A DNA stretch of 64,000 nucleotides from Suillus spraguei. Lineage: Eukaryota; Basidiomycota; Agaricomycetes; Boletales; Suillaceae. This document shows, piece by piece, positions 43,813 through 57,803 of the stretch. The DNA lies in the NCBI GenBank assembly GCA_016800925.1, contig JABCPU010000227.1, positions 1 to 64,000 of the forward strand. The letters are read 5' to 3'. The notes under the pieces were generated by a model. It was not told the origin of the DNA and made no database searches. It worked only from the letters and a program-made list of their open reading frames with translations. Position numbers and translations under genes: made by a program. Every line of letters starts with the position of its first letter. Within the stretch, counting starts at the first letter, position 1.

Positions 43813-44261
43813 ATTCGTCGCCAAGCGTGCATGCATTAGCGCTAGTGTGTTGTCGATAATAATACGTGAAAGAGTCATGCCCGCGAATTTCATTATGCAT
43901 AACTTGGATGCTTCACCAATTCAATAATTGTCCTTTGCCGAGTGGTACTCTAAGTTGATCTGATACATTTAATACTGCAAGTCACCTCGTACTGTGAGCA
44001 ACAACATTGATGTGCTATGACGGTTGTCACATCTATTCTACAGGTACAGATGGCACTGCCAATCATCCACTACTTATAGTGGCTCCTTCCAGCGCCGATC
44101 TGGATTAGCACAATGTCTGGACTCGGGACACATCCGAAAAAACTTCGGGACCATTGCCCCTTAGTAGTACTTCATCAGAGCTAAATCCTGGACAAATGCA
44201 AAGCTTCGCTCGGCGTTAGACTGGAGCGCAATTGGAGAGCCTTGAGAAATTGCGAGGAAAA
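43813..44261. other. intergenic, convergent gene ends
   Basis: Short space between two converging genes; no ORF or RNA gene recognised. Confidence 0.5.
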
Positions 44262-46553
44262 CTACCCTTGGCGAAGTGCCACTCTCGCTTGATCAGCTCG
44301 TCGTATGTTCTTGGCGATTATCGCTTCGTCAAGACCTTCTGTCTCGGGGATATTTTCTGCGCTTGTCATCGCACCGAGTGCAAGGCTCAAGGCGATCTGA
44401 CTTTGTCCACTGCGGATAGCCATCTCCGATGCATTTCCAAGTGCCACGACCAGCTGCTTTCGAACACCCTTGACCTCCTCAGCATATTTTCCGTGCGTAT
44501 ACCTGTCAAACGAGACCAAGCAGGCTGCAAGCTCTGCAGAGGACACGAAGTGCATCCGAGCGTAGCACGGGTTTGATTGAGTGACCTTCCGTCCAGACTC
44601 TGTACGAGACTCTACACGCCGGCAAGCGATTAGCAAGAATTTCCGTATGACTTCTGGGTGTGTGATCATTTGTACTTGATCCAAGGAAGTTGCAGTTGAG
44701 AGACCATTCGGTGCCTTCTTTAGAGCTTGGATCGAGTCGAGAATGCCCCGTTGAGCGAGCACGGCCAACAACCGTGCGAGTGCTGTAGGGCCCATGACAA
44801 CTTCCTCTGCGATCTGCAAGGGGGAATCTACCTGGGGAGTTGCATGTGAGTCGCTAACTTGCAGTGCGAACATATCCTGTGTTCGCTCCGAATACATCAG
44901 ATGGCCTTCTTCGTTTTCCGAATCTACTTGTTTTATTTTCTGCGATGCAACGTAGGCCACGCGAAGGAGAGACTCTAACTCTGCATTGGTAATGCCACAT
45001 GAGTCTGCTGCGTGAGTCAATGTAGCAATCAACCGCAACACTGTTATCCGTTTGATGCCTGAATAAAACAAAAACACCAACTCAGCAGTGAAGCATCTTC
45101 TGAACCTAGCTACCATACCTCGTAGTTCGAATGCAAGTTGAAACGTCTTTTTCCCAAGGAGAGTTTTTGCTCCATGATTTTTGACGTTGTTGAACAACCT
45201 GTGAACAAAAGGGTCAAAAACAAAAGTGCAATCAACAGCAGAAACTGACGACTCGACATGGCGCCAATCCTCTTCTTCAACGCTCATCCACACTTCAATT
45301 AGCTTCTCACTCCATTCTTGTCTTTCAGTCAACATCTTTAAGGCTTGGGACAAAGCTTTCCACTCTTGAGTCCTCGATGAGCCATCCAACGGTGAAGGCA
45401 CGCCGGGTACTATGTAAGGGGGCCATTGGAATAGAAGTGTGAGGATTTCGCATGCAACCGCGTCACTTTGCCGCTCAGGGTACCATGCTGGTCGAGGCGT
45501 GATTGCACAATCAAATAACAAATCGACAATTTGCGGTCTCTTCTTAAGAATTTCAAGGCGAAACTTGGTGGGGAGAATGGGATAGGTACAAACAAGACCT
45601 TGGGCAGCCCAAAGTGCATCGTCATGAGCTAGTCCTGAGTATCGCAGAGCACATTTAGCCACCTGTGCGTCGGAAGCCTCTCAAACAGATGAGGAGCAAT
45701 TCTATAAACACGTCTGCAGCCAAAACTCACATTTTGCCCTCTTAAAACGATTATTCCACCCTGCCATTTTGTCTCTGGAGCATAGAACTGTTCGACAAAG
45801 ATCCGAGGTCCTTGGAGCACAAAGACACAGAGCTTTGCAATAATATCCGCCATCATATCCGCAGAAATCCTGTTCCCAATTAGACCAGCCAAAGCGCGAA
45901 TGGTGCTAGCAGCAAGTCTGCGGTGCGCGCAAAGCCAGCTATCTATGTTCTGTATTGTGTCCTTCAAATTTCGTCTAAACGAAATTGGATATACCCTTAC
46001 CTTGAAGCAGAGATCTACAATGTTGTGATTCATCATTTCCTCAGCCATCGATTTTCTTTCTGCCTCTGTCCCTACGTGCAAGAGGTCCACCAGCACTGCG
46101 AGTCCGCAATAACTGGCCAGAGCATGTCCATTCTTCATGCCAAGCCTGAATGTGCCATACCTCGACGTAATCAATATCATGACTTCGACCAGGTTGTACT
46201 TCAAGCAGGTCTTGATCAGGAAGTTAAAACCGGTAGGTGCTCGTTGTACTTCAATTGCAGTCCTTGACGACGTGGTCCTGTCCCACAAGATACCCTGAAA
46301 TAACCAGCAGTTGGAGTTACTTTCAAATGATTATGACACAGACGCTACACACGGTCCATGTGCAAAGAAAATCCGGGTCCACCTGGGGGTCTTTGAGCCT
46401 CGCAAGGTCTCTAGCCATATAGTCGTCCAAGACATCACGGTTAACAGTATCAAAAGTTCGTTGGATTTCGATTTCGAGCGACTGCTCCCACTGTGCATAG
46501 GATTCTGCCATGATAGAAGGGTCATAGGGACCCTTGAATTGATTTGCTGACAT
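44262..46553 (-). CDS. large unidentified fungal protein
   Basis: I do not recognise the family. Start MSANQFKGPYDPSIMAESYA, then after an intron (about 46309-46388) GILWDRTTSSRTAIEVQRAP and largely helical sequence. Further introns are supported at about 45948-46001, 45663-45730, 45202-45249 and 45070-45121, each restoring frame (for example CFK to NIDSWLCAHRR, and RGQN to VAKCALRYSG). The protein is about 680 residues, with many Leu/Ala-rich helices and no membrane segment, suggesting an ARM- or HEAT-like helical fold. Stop at 44262 after RRADQARVALRQG. It appears intact. Confidence 0.65.
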
Positions 46554-47015
46554 TTTTTGGTTAGTGTTTGAAATCGTAAGTCGGGCGTTATCTGATAGAA
46601 ACCGCTCGGACCCGTCGAAGATTGAAGTTGTTTGATGTTGCTTTGAAATAACCAGTGCTCCGAGTCATAAACTCAGAGTGTCGGAGACATCGGAACACCA
46701 ATCTGGGATCCCCAAGTACGTGTATTGCTACATCTCACCCGTGGACAACACGTAGACACCCAAGAGGACACCCGAGGAGCACGAAACCAGGACGGTGCTA
46801 CCAGCTGCGGCGTACTGTAGCTCCTTCGAACTGGGACTCTTCTCGATTTACATCGATGTCAGGTCAAGAACACGAATATGTAGATGAATATACATTAAAT
46901 ACAAAAACAAGACATGCAAATGGACAGCATGATACGATTAATCTATCCTAAGATGTCACCATCATCGCGGATTAGTGTAATTATAAACAAGTTCGATTGC
47001 CCCGTCCCACTTGTG
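46554..47015 (-). promoter_or_regulatory. upstream region of the unidentified helical protein
   Basis: 462 bp between the stop of the transporter gene and the start of the next minus-strand gene. No ORF of note; presumed promoter plus 3' untranslated sequence. Confidence 0.4.
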
Positions 47016-49717
47016 TCAGAAAAGTCCTGAACCTGGGAAAAGTTGCGACTCTTCGCCGTGCTCATCATCTTCATCAAGGCTCTCGTCGTCCACTGAAGCG
47101 TGACCAGGCTCAGGGGAGAGATCATACCCATGGACTTGTGCTGCAGGTGCATCAAACCCTATAGGTTCATGTTCGAAAGGATCTATGTCTGCATCCGGTA
47201 TGGTTGGCTGTATCGGCCGCACAGGTTGGACAGGTTGAATAGGGCGTGGTGCAGGTTTCGGAGAGGGAGGAGTATACTGTTGAGGTACATGGGGTGGGTT
47301 GGGCCGTGGAGGAGAGATGGCCGTTGGACGCTGCGCCCGAGTGGGAGATGCCTGTTCAGGCCTACCCGATAACGGCGAGCGCGGCTGAGTCGGTGGAGCT
47401 ACAGTCTGAGGTTGTGATCGAGCTGCAGTCCGAGGTTGTATCTCATATTCGAGCTGAGTGCAGTTATGAGTAGTATTCCAAAGCTGATTCAAAATAAACT
47501 CACAGCAGTAAATACTTCCTCTCTGTGTCTCTCGCCCACATCCTTGTCAATACAGTAACACAAATACAGCGTATCAGCACTAGTGTGGCTCTGATTAGCA
47601 GGAGAATGTTGTACTGTTGATCAAGACATACACATCCTTGACTAGTCCTACGCAGAACAAGCCCACCAGTGCGGTGACACCACCGGCAAGTAACGAGGCT
47701 CCCAACGCATAATCAGGTACGTTTAATGTGTGCGCCACAAAAAGATATGTCAAAAGGGCGAAGGGGAATGTCAACGTTAATGGTGCATAGGTAAGTATCC
47801 GCAATGGTGCTGAATGGCATGTCAGTTATGGTTGTGCGGACCACAAAGACGATACGCACGTTCAGTCTTGAATTTCTTGCGGTACCGACCTGCGCTAGCA
47901 GTCTCGACGGCCACAGTAAGAGCCCGGGCTCTTCTCGCGCTCACAAAGAAGGGGTCTCCGGTCAACCCAGTATATACCAGCGCATACTTGCTCAAGGATG
48001 TTGTAACGCTCTCCAGATATGAGACTGCCATACCTGACCCAAATATTATAGGCTGACACCATGGACGCAGTGCAAGCGGCAGATAAAGTGGAAGCCAGCG
48101 CAAGGCCAGAGTGAGGAGCCCTAGTAAGCGGATACCCGTGAGGATGAGCGCGCTGAGGACAATCGATCCAAGAGATGGATATGCAGCCCGCATGAGAGCA
48201 GCATGAATGTTGTGCGTATCACTTGGTAGTGGAATTGGAACATCAGGGCTATGGTCATGAATAAACAAGATAAGAACCGAGAAAAAAATAACGCTTACTC
48301 GGCAAAGTACCAAGCGCCGATAACACCCGCACAAGTCGTACGCAACATCCCCTTCGCGATGCCCCAGCTCCAAAGCCACACGCCGATCGCACCAAAAATC
48401 GCCCAGTTCGCCCATCCTTGAACATGCCCTTCTAGTGTCCCATTGGGTTCAAATACATAACCAATCAAAAGGAGTCGGAAGATCAAGGTAATGAATGGTA
48501 TAGATGCAACCAACATGGCAAGAAGCATCACGGGAGAGAGAGCGAGAAGGAAAGGATTTGCAATGAGAAGTTGTGTGGTAAGGTCAAGGATAGAGGAAGT
48601 TGAATGAATTTCTCGGGGTAAATTCACTAGGCGTCTGGCAGTGATGATGGAGAGAACGAGGGGTACAAGCGAGAATAGTCGAAGACTAGACATCGTGATA
48701 AGCTTCCGCGATTAAAACAATTGAAAAGAATGCTCACCCAACTGTCTCACCCCAAGTTGGTTCTTGATCTCCATCCCACATGAAACTACCAACGAATGCC
48801 CAAATAGCAGAGATAAAAAGTGTAACTGGTATGAATACTGATGTTGCGATCATGACCGGACGAACGAATATGCGCAGGAGGAAAACATGGACATATGCCA
48901 CGAGAGCGCTCAGAAATGTCAATATGGTAAGCAAGGGTACTGTATGCAGGAGCGTTGTGTATGGGAGCGAGACCCTCCGTTCGTCTTCCTTGCGAGTCGT
49001 GCCAAAGAACAGTAGTAGAAAAGAAAAGAAAATGCATGCGGAAACACCTGTGCACCATAATATGGTCCAGTGCGAGTCATTAAACTTTCGTCGACTTCGA
49101 GTGATATGCCGCGGATCTGGCAAGGAGAATACGTCGATGGGGCGTGTGGTGCCATCCCTCGGCAGCAGTGACTCAGTCAGAGATAAGGAGACAGGTTCGC
49201 GAGCTCGTGAAGGTGGAGGCGGAGGAGGCTGGTGTCTAGCAGAGCGATTAGGCGTGAGTCTCGGTGATTCCATTGTTGGGCCAGGTGAACCAAGAGATGA
49301 GGGTGAAAGAGAGGGTGAAGGCGAGCGAATTCTTCGAGGGGGAGACGCTTGATGGGCAAGCCAGCCCTTTGGATAATCTTGGGACTCAGCTTGGCCATAG
49401 TCAGATGCCATCAATGGTATTGACTGAGAAGCATGATGAGAGGTCCCTGGAAGGTCATCCCCTTCGTCGAGGCGCAGATATGGGTCTTCGTCATCTATAT
49501 CATGTGCTCGACTCTTGAAATTTCGACTTGAGAGTCTGCTTTCACGCAGATGAGGGTCGTCAACGTCGTCAACGTCTGTGTCATGATCATCACCTGCACG
49601 AGACCCTTCGTCGGTTGTGAATGAAAAGAATAAAGGCTGCGAAGAGGACAGACTCGATGCTGTATTATGCTGCTGGGTCAAAAATTGTGAGGCGTACTGA
49701 GCGAAAGACTTTGCCAT
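47016..49717 (-). CDS. choline-transporter-like (CTL/PNS1, SLC44) membrane protein
   Basis: The CTL family are multi-pass membrane proteins linked to choline uptake. The long disordered N-terminus (about residues 1-220) is Ser/Pro/Asp-rich with PRRIRSPSPSLSPSSLGSPG. About ten membrane helices follow, for example WCTGVSACIFFSFLLLFF, LTILTFLSALVAYVHVFLL, PFLLALSPVMLLAMLVASIP, SLGSIVLSALILTGIRLLG and ASLLAGGVTALVGLFCVGLV. The family signature lies near the C-terminus: ADTLYLCYCIDKDVGERHRE then EVFTAFEYEI. A Pro-rich cytosolic tail of about 150 residues ends in an acidic run. Introns (about 48692-48736, 48250-48302, 47805-47860, 47588-47635 and 47465-47505) keep frame. Substrate is not shown by the sequence. 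Confidence 0.75.
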
Positions 49718-52700
49718 CGCTAGGCTACGTCCTCCTGAGTCACAGTATGCAAAGTTGGTGTGCTATCGGAAGCTATGTGGCAGCTCTTGACCTGCGTTAA
49801 AAACCTGGTCCAAGGTGACTTGCGTAACCGTGGAAATAATTTTCTATATTTGGTTATTACAGTTGATTATTCGGTGCTATTCTCCTAGTCATCTTCTGCT
49901 ACATCTGCAGACTGCTTCTCAATCGTATGTCACAGGCGTAACCAAAGGCTCTTTGTGTCTGTGTACTTGTATCGAAGATATATGTTGCACTATATCCAAC
50001 AGTATCATCTTCAGATTGCAGATATGACAGGCCAGTATGAATTCATTGAAATTAAGACCGCTCAAGCAACAATAGATCTGCCAGTCATTGTCGTCATCTT
50101 CCTTTGCAACTGGATTATCAACCGCATCGCTAATAGTCTTGCTAACACTTCTCTGTACACGCTGGCCGCCTGGCCTTGAGTGGATTGCAAAACAAGTTCA
50201 AAATTCACAAGACGGTGTTCATAATAATTTGGATCGTTCGACGTCACATCCCAGCGAAATGCCACTATATGCTGATAACAAGATTTAGAGAACACAGCAG
50301 ACAATCCAATGATTTTGGCCAATTACTGGAGGGGCCACCAAAGGTGAGAAAAGCGCGCCATCACTCCCAGTGCACAAATGACAGGAGTATTTGAACAGGA
50401 AAGCTGGACCCCTGATGACATCCATTGATCTGTTTAAAAATACTTCGTCTTGCAAAGGGCGAGTGATGAATTTGTCCGCGTAGATTTTCCGCCGCACCGC
50501 GTAGCCGAATCGATGAAGCTAGTTTACCACACCATCCTGCAGGAAGATAAATAGACAGCTTCCAACCTGAAAGTAAGCACCTAGGGTTAGGAGTGTGAGG
50601 GCGTGTTGAATATTCATTGGTTGCACAGGTATCATTCATGTTGCGTGAGCGAATAGCATGTAGCATCTTTCGGATAGCTTTATGTGGCATAAATTGAAAC
50701 TGCAAGAAAACCTTCCATCGGATTCATCAGGTACACTTGGCAAAGCTGTGGCGTGGTGGTTTTGGGGGAGAGATCTCCAGCACAACGCTGTTACTGCCAC
50801 ACAAAATCTCAGAACCTGTGCCAATGATAACTTGTAGAAATGGGGTGACAGGCCTTCTCAGGATGGTCACTTGATCTACCACGCACTGGTACTGCTCCCT
50901 ACCCTACTGCTTGCTACTTACAATTGTACGGAATTTTAACCCTTCTTCAAATGCGTAAAAGGACGGCGAAGAGCATCCACGTCTTTATACCCAGGTGATA
51001 TCCAAGCCCGTCATGTGAGCTTTTCTTTGACGATATGGCCTCTTGCAGATACCCAAGTACTGACCCGGAACTCTTCAGGCTGCCCCATGGAGCGTTTGGC
51101 CACACTTGTCGTGAATACAAGTCGATCAACTACTATCCTCCAAGACGAGGCCAAGGCTCTTACCTCGGATGAAAAATACAAGCCCCTTTGACTCATAACA
51201 TATCTACAGAACGAGGGTCACCTCCAAGCCTCGTACCCATCATCGCCAAACAGACTCCTACAATACATGAAGCAGCGAGCTCAGCCGTTTTTAGTTTTAC
51301 ACGTCACAGTGTTCTCTCGAGCACTTCTTATTAATAAGTATGAATACAGAGTATGTTCGTACTTTAAATGTTGGTGAGATAAAACCTATAATATTTTCCG
51401 ATAAGTATCAAATGCATACATGTTGTCTAAAAACCATCAATAGAAAGTCCTATCTTCTGCTAAATGCGCCGCAGTAGTCAGGCGCACATAGCTCATCTCT
51501 GAAAAAGAACGACTGTCTTTCCTTCTATCAAACGACCTCACCTTAGTTTGAAGTAGGTATCAATCTAATTATAGTGAGCGGCCCGGATGACCGTCACTCC
51601 GCCCGGATCACTCCTTTGCTCGGATGTTAGTCTAGTACTACTTGCGCGGCTAACTTCAAGTACCTACCGCCTGCTAAGTATTCTTGCAACACTGCACGGC
51701 TGAAGACACGAGAAACTTTGCGCCGAGGAATCTCATCAGACGCCTGCCGATAAAATAAATTTCAGTCACAAAATTAAAATCTTCACTTGCCTGCCACCCG
51801 GCCGCCTACTACTATTGTAAGCCTTGGTCAATCAAAACTTCGAGCGCCGATGGCTAATGATTGGCTCCAGCAGACGTCGTTGTGCAACCCTGATACCTAT
51901 TTGAAAAAATCATGGGTGTTGTCAATGTCTGGCCTATTACAATCCAAGAGAGCTCGCCGGTCCTTCGAAACAAAAAGAAACACAATATAAACATGCCCGT
52001 ACAGATTCACCAATTTTCCAACTGTCAAATCGGTAATGACACCGGTGAAGGCCCTCCTTGGTCATGGTGAACCCATTCGGTTCAAACATTCATGTCCTAC
52101 TTTGGCAAATGCAACTAATAGCGGATCTTGGTCGTCTGGGTAAGACCGCTTTAAGCTGGTGCTGGGACCTTGCAGGAAAGTGAAGAAGCACGTGAGTAGG
52201 GAGTATATGGGTATTGAGGGATGGCCAGTGAGTACTGAGTTGTCACTGCTGAATTTCGGCTCAAGACTTGCAAGGATGATACGGGGGCATCATGAAACCA
52301 TTTCATAGGCAGTCTCTTCATGATTGACATCTCTGCAGATCCGAGCAGCATGCTGCTTGCCACGAGCAAGTTATCAGATGATACGAAGACATAAAATTTA
52401 CACAGGGTAGATCGTGGTCCATCCGACAGTGGTTATCTGGGAAGGTATTTACTCGTATGACTCAAACCAACTTGCTGTGAAGTCAGGTGTGGAGAAAGCC
52501 CCGGAAGTGTCTGGGAGTTACTTTTGGTGGAGGGGACCACGCGGTGGGTTAGAGACGTATACAACAGTGTTCTGGACAATCAGAAGACCAGACCAACCTG
52601 ACCAGCCTCAGGTTCAGGTTCAGTTCAGTAGCGCCAGGATGATTGATGGTTTTGACACGTTGATGTTGGAGAGCTCCGTTCGAAGGGCACACAGATAGTG

Positions 52701-53000
52701 CCATCGGCCAGGGACTTTTAGTTTGACTGTGCTATCCTTGCCAGACTTACGACATTGCTAGGACAACGCCATCATGCTCTGCGTCAACTCCTCGCCTCAT
52801 TTGATGTCCAGATTCCCATCCTGCTCTACTCTCGCTTGATAGTAACTTCTCAGCCGGAGATAATCTGAAGACCTACATATGCAGCATGTCACAAATTTTG
52901 CTGGCGTCTAGCCTACACAAGAGTTGCAGCCCGGTGTGCATATTCATAGATGTGTCTTTTATGCATCAAATTTCTCTTGCGAGACAGTAGGCCTCAAATC
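49718..53000. other. gene-poor region, no gene seen
   Basis: Only short unsupported ORFs on both strands. A plus ORF at 52414-52698 (MVHPTVVIWEGIYSYDSNQL) has no recognised domain. About 51540-51670 shows an imperfect inverted repeat (GAAGTAGGTA against TACTTGAAGTTAG). Nothing firm. Confidence 0.4.
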
Positions 53001-53049
53001 AACGCCTTGCTCGGGATATACTCAATCATTCAGTCCGCCCCGGCACCTC

Positions 53050-54360
53050 GCGCTGCTTCCATGCACTGTAATCCAGCGATATTGCCTATAATATTTTCGC
53101 CCTTGGTCGTGCTGATATTTTCCTACAATCTACCCACCATGACTGCCTTCGAGCTACCCTCTTTCTTGCCTCTTACCGCACAGATGCAGTTTCTCTTGTT
53201 TGTGACGATGAGCTTTCTTCGCCCAGTAGTTCCCGGCTACATCTCCCTACTACCTCGCCGGTGCTCGTCAATACGAATTACCACCAAGTTCAGACCTAGT
53301 TCCTATCGAGAACGCAGTGAGTGTCAAATCACTATTTGCCGTTTCAAACTTATTCACATTTTATCAGTTTCAACCCACATCGGCAATACCACCATCGTAT
53401 CCTCTGTCATCGCTCTCATAACTTTCACAGCCCGCGATGCACTCTATTGACTTCCGTTCAGGCAGGTATACATCGCACCCATCGTTGATATTCCTATCGC
53501 AGGCGTTCCACGTGATGATGATGGCTGGGAGCGCGATGAATACTTCAAGATTGGTCTTCCTACACCGAATCGGGATTCACAACAGCAATACTAGGCAGCG
53601 TGGAGAACTGGCAACGGCCGCCTGCATTTCTGCTCTCACAGTGGCTTCGCGAGCATGACTGGGTGTTTTCACGCTGCGGCATAATCCGCCCACGAGCTTC
53701 TGCAGACCACAGGTCTTCAATCAAGTTCAATTTGAGGTCTAGATGGATTACATCCATGTGATTTTGAGAGTGCCCTTGGTACACGGAATCTAGCCAACAC
53801 AAATTTTCATTGCGGTTATTGCCATGTCTATTTTTTTTCGGTCTCCTTACGCAGTTATTTCGTCTTCTCTCTCGCAGCTCCTCAACGAATACGAGGTGTT
53901 TAGAAGACACCGCAAAACGCGAGCTGACGGATAACGCCATCCGTTGGCCGTGCTGTGCTTCTGTGGCACTGATCAGGGCTGGTAAGTCTGAACCCTGCGC
54001 CACACAGCGCATCAGAATCGCATTTCCTGATCGCTGCAGTCGATTTTAAAGGTCCAATGTAAAGAGATGTAACGGATACAGCTTGTACCGAGTATGCCGG
54101 TTTGGGAGGTTATCTGGGCGGTGAGTTTGGACGCGTCATCCACTCACATGCATTGAGTCTCTCTTGATGAACAGGATGCGCCACATTCTATAATTGCATC
54201 AACATTCCATCGAATACGTGGCGTCGTGCCACTTGCATCTGTAAGCCTGCCGCTGACCTCTGACCTTGTCCTTTATCCTTCGTCTGCCTGGAGGCAGCTA
54301 CGCATACTTTTTTGGGGTGCAAGGAAAAGAAATGACTTCTTCCTGTCCGCGGTGAGTCAT
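53050..54360 (+). pseudogene. coding-like fragments of an unidentified gene
   Basis: Several plus-strand stretches look like exons but do not join into one protein: SDIAYNIFALGRADIFLQST, SPYYLAGARQYELPPSSDLV followed by a GTGAGT donor (about 53313), VYIAPIVDIPIAGVPRDDDG (about 53466-53530, ending in a stop), and a spliced pair VWEVIWA to DAPHSIIASTFHRIRG (about 54100-54240). I see no family. A decayed gene is the likeliest reading; a real gene with misjudged introns is possible. Confidence 0.25.
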
Positions 54361-54916
54361 CCCTTGATGCTGATCACCGCGGTGCCAGCACCGACCGTAA
54401 GGTAGTTATCATATGCGCATTCAAACAAGCCCGTCACCTACGGAGTCTAGTGCTTACCACAGACGGATCAAGCAGAATAAAGACGTGTCGTAGCAGAGGT
54501 CAGAAGCTGCATAACGTGATTACAGCGCGAGTCTTCTTCGGGTTCGTAGTAGGCCACGCGTTGGGATTACGGAACTGTACCTTCACGGGAAAGAAAAAAG
54601 AATGTTGGCAAGCGCACATTATCTGGGTGTTACTTGACGGACCCTTTTGATGCGCAAGGCAAAATTTTCGGCCAGGCCAACTGTTTGCCGATATGTCATT
54701 AACTAGGGTTGCGTGCAGTGTGAGTGTTCAAGTTCAAGCTTGATCCATGGCTCTTCCATTATATGGCGGTGTAAAGAAGGGCGTGTTGCAATCAGCTTGA
54801 AGCCAGCAGCACACACTATAAGTAGACGCTGCGTACCACAGCCTAGCATGGCTTTTTATGCAGAACCTTGAAAATTGAGAGATCGAAAACAATGTACCAC
54901 ATATGTAACTTTTTTT

Positions 54917-56569
54917 TTATAAACCACTGATCAGAAGATGCATTCTGATCTTCTCAATGTAAACACGCGGACGAGCGCCTCTGCGGCAATCCCAAAGTGG
55001 CAAAACCTCGACGGGTCTCACGTACTGCGAAAGCAACGCGGGAAGAAAAGTGACAGAGAATGTAATGAGACTCACGAAATGAAAGAGATAGGCCCACAAG
55101 TCTATCTTCGTCGAGCGCCTTGGCCATGAAGTTATCACGATGTCCGCGGGTTGGTCCAGCCACTCGTTATAAATGAACAGTACTTCCTCGAGTCGAGAGT
55201 CGCCCCGCGATCGCACAAGATTGGCTATCCGTCAAGTGAGATGAGTGAAACTGAATGAAGGAGTCTTCGATGAGATGCATGCGTTGTTGGTCTGTCTTGA
55301 ATGAAGCTCTCCCCCAGTCGTATCTCAGGAGGAGAGCGGTAGATGCCAACGTTTGTGCGATCGAATTTGATAGACCCGAAAGGAAGAGATGATCCGCTTC
55401 AATCAGAGGTATAGGCTGCTATTAGGTATATACAAAGGTACAGTGATTCGGGATCTAGCGAAATGAAATAGATAGGAGACTGTGAAACGTCTTCAAGACA
55501 CAAGAGATAATCGCTGGGCAAAGGGAAATCGATGAGATTGCGGGCAGAAGCGCGAGTAATTAGATTCACCGAGGTCGCATGGATGATCTAGAACAAAGGA
55601 GGGGAAGAGACGAAGGATGTCAGGTGTGATATAGTGAAGGGCAGTACGTCTGTGGATGCTAACACCACCCACCCATTTGATGCCTCTCTTCGATAATGAG
55701 AGGTAAGCAATATGACAATGGAATGACACAAGCATTATGATCAAGCCTGCAAGGGCAAGCCTTGTGTAGAACCATGTACTGCCCATGATGGGATAGATAC
55801 CAAATCCGTCGTGGAAGTAAAGTGGGGCCCTTCAGTACTCCGCTCTACCAGTCTCATTAACTTGCCTCCAGTCTCTAATTCAACACAGGAACACAGGAAT
55901 CCGGTGCTGAGCAGGGAAAGCTCCACACCTCACCAAAACCTTGAGGTGCTCATAACAAGAAGCCTTCTCTTCCTCGCTAGATGCAACTACCGTTTTGAGT
56001 ACCAGGGCGATGGAGCGTATTGCCACCGCGGCGCGGCTCGGTTAAGCAGATGAGCGGATTCCATATAAAGAATGGATGATAAAGCACGGACGAAGCATCT
56101 ATCGGATAGATAGCGAAGAGAATTATCTCGGGATCATGTGTTATCTTATCAGGATCCGGGTCGGGAAATGCTCGCACCAGAGAAAGAGATTCGAGGTCAC
56201 TAGAAGTAAAGGTGAAAATGAAGTGAAAACAACTCGCGGGGAAGTCAGAGGCGCTGCTAAAAACTCACCTTTCGAGTGAGGACTGATGGACGCCGATCAG
56301 ACTCATCTGGCGAATGACCCGGATACAGAAAAGAGGTATCACTTACCACATAAAATAGGATGCGCAGCCGTGTTTGAGCTGGAGATAACTGATGAAGCAA
56401 AAGACCGAACGCATTGCAGAGGGCGTGCGGGCTCGACCCTGGATTTACCCATCCAGATACGTTTGAAGATTGGATATCCCAGCGGGTAGCACATCAGGCA
56501 GAGTGACAGCATGAATTGAAGCAGCCGTAGCTGTTGCGGTGATGTTACGTCGAAGGTTGACGGGTGCAA
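54917..56569 (-). pseudogene. possible membrane-protein gene or relic
   Basis: Minus-strand segments with hydrophobic helices lie in sequence: QQLRLLQFMLSLCLMCYPLG (about 56510), FYTRLALAGLIIMLVSFHCH (about 55750), YDWGRASFKTDQQRMHLIED (about 55290) and LWAYLFHFVSLITFSVTFLP (about 55080), the last continuing to a stop at 54917. Splice joins are not secure and no family is recognised. Confidence 0.25.
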
Positions 56570-57803
56570 GAAGCCGTTAGAAGGCTAGACGTTGGAAGGA
56601 TGACACAATGTACGCATGTATGAGCAGCGGATAGTTGGATAAATGAGAGGTAATGTGTCCAAATGCAAAGGTAAATCACGGAAAGTCGGAAGGCTGGGCC
56701 GGCGCAACGTTTGAGGGTTCATCCCACAGGTACGACGCGTGTGGGGTAGGAGAAACGATATCAGTATGCAATCCCGTTGGGTTGTGATAGGAACAAGAGA
56801 CCACGCGCCTTCCGACTCTTTGTTTTACGTTCGTTTTCTGAGGAGGGTCACCCACGCCACGTCGGCGACCATACCCGTTCTAAGACTTCCATTGAGTCGT
56901 GTCTGGTTTAGCGCAGAAAAAAGCTTCGCTTGATGAAGCGACGTGTCTGGAGGAAAAGATAAGACTAGCCATACAATTGCGCCACATCGGATCGGGTCTC
57001 ACGTATGCAGTTTGGATATCGGATGACCATTGCTGTAATATACACAAATCTGGTGATCATCGCACAAATACAGCAACCTGGAAGGATTGCGTGCACTCAG
57101 CATTGGTACTCATCCATGAGAGAATGGTACTTTTGTCTAATCGAGAGAGAGATAAGAACTTGTCATACGAGCCTTGTTGTTTGCAGCATGACAGCAGAGG
57201 ACGGCGGCATGAGGTGAGAAGTACGGCAAGTGCCGGTCTAGGCCGACGGAGCACTTCCTGAGACACTCCAAATAAGATACGGTCATTTCATTGTCATTCT
57301 CCTCTGCTACGTATAGTATCCATGCTGCTCCTCCTTCGCTCCCTAATTGCAACTTCTTCGCTTTCTTTCTGTCGTAATCCAATTCTTCTCAGCCCCACAG
57401 CCGCTTTTGCGGTAAGTCCCACCCGGGGATGTAGATAGATGAATAGATACCTAGTCCCTATAGAAATGTGAATGCATGATTGTTGCATAGATGTCCATTG
57501 CGCGTGCGAAAGCAAATTGAAAACGATGCGAAAATAAGAAAATGCCGAAGAATGAAAATGCAAATGTGAATGGTTGCGCGAGTTGGGTCGTGCTTGCAAG
57601 AAAGTGCCGCCAAAAAGCAAAGTAGGAAAATGTGGCGTCGAATTCGAGAATAATATGTGCGCACGCACGGGTGCTATGCACGACGTGTCCCGCTGGGTAT
57701 CGGGGTATGCAAAGTTGCGACCCTCGGCGACATGCGCTCAAAAGAGGAAAGCATATACATTTCGCTGGCGCGCTGCTGTAATGGCATAAAATGGGTGGCG
57801 CAT

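Noticed and set aside
47246..47473. Plus-strand ORF opposite the transporter tail
   Set aside because: It is antisense to the Pro-rich C-terminal exon, whose frame is fixed by splicing to the CTL signature.
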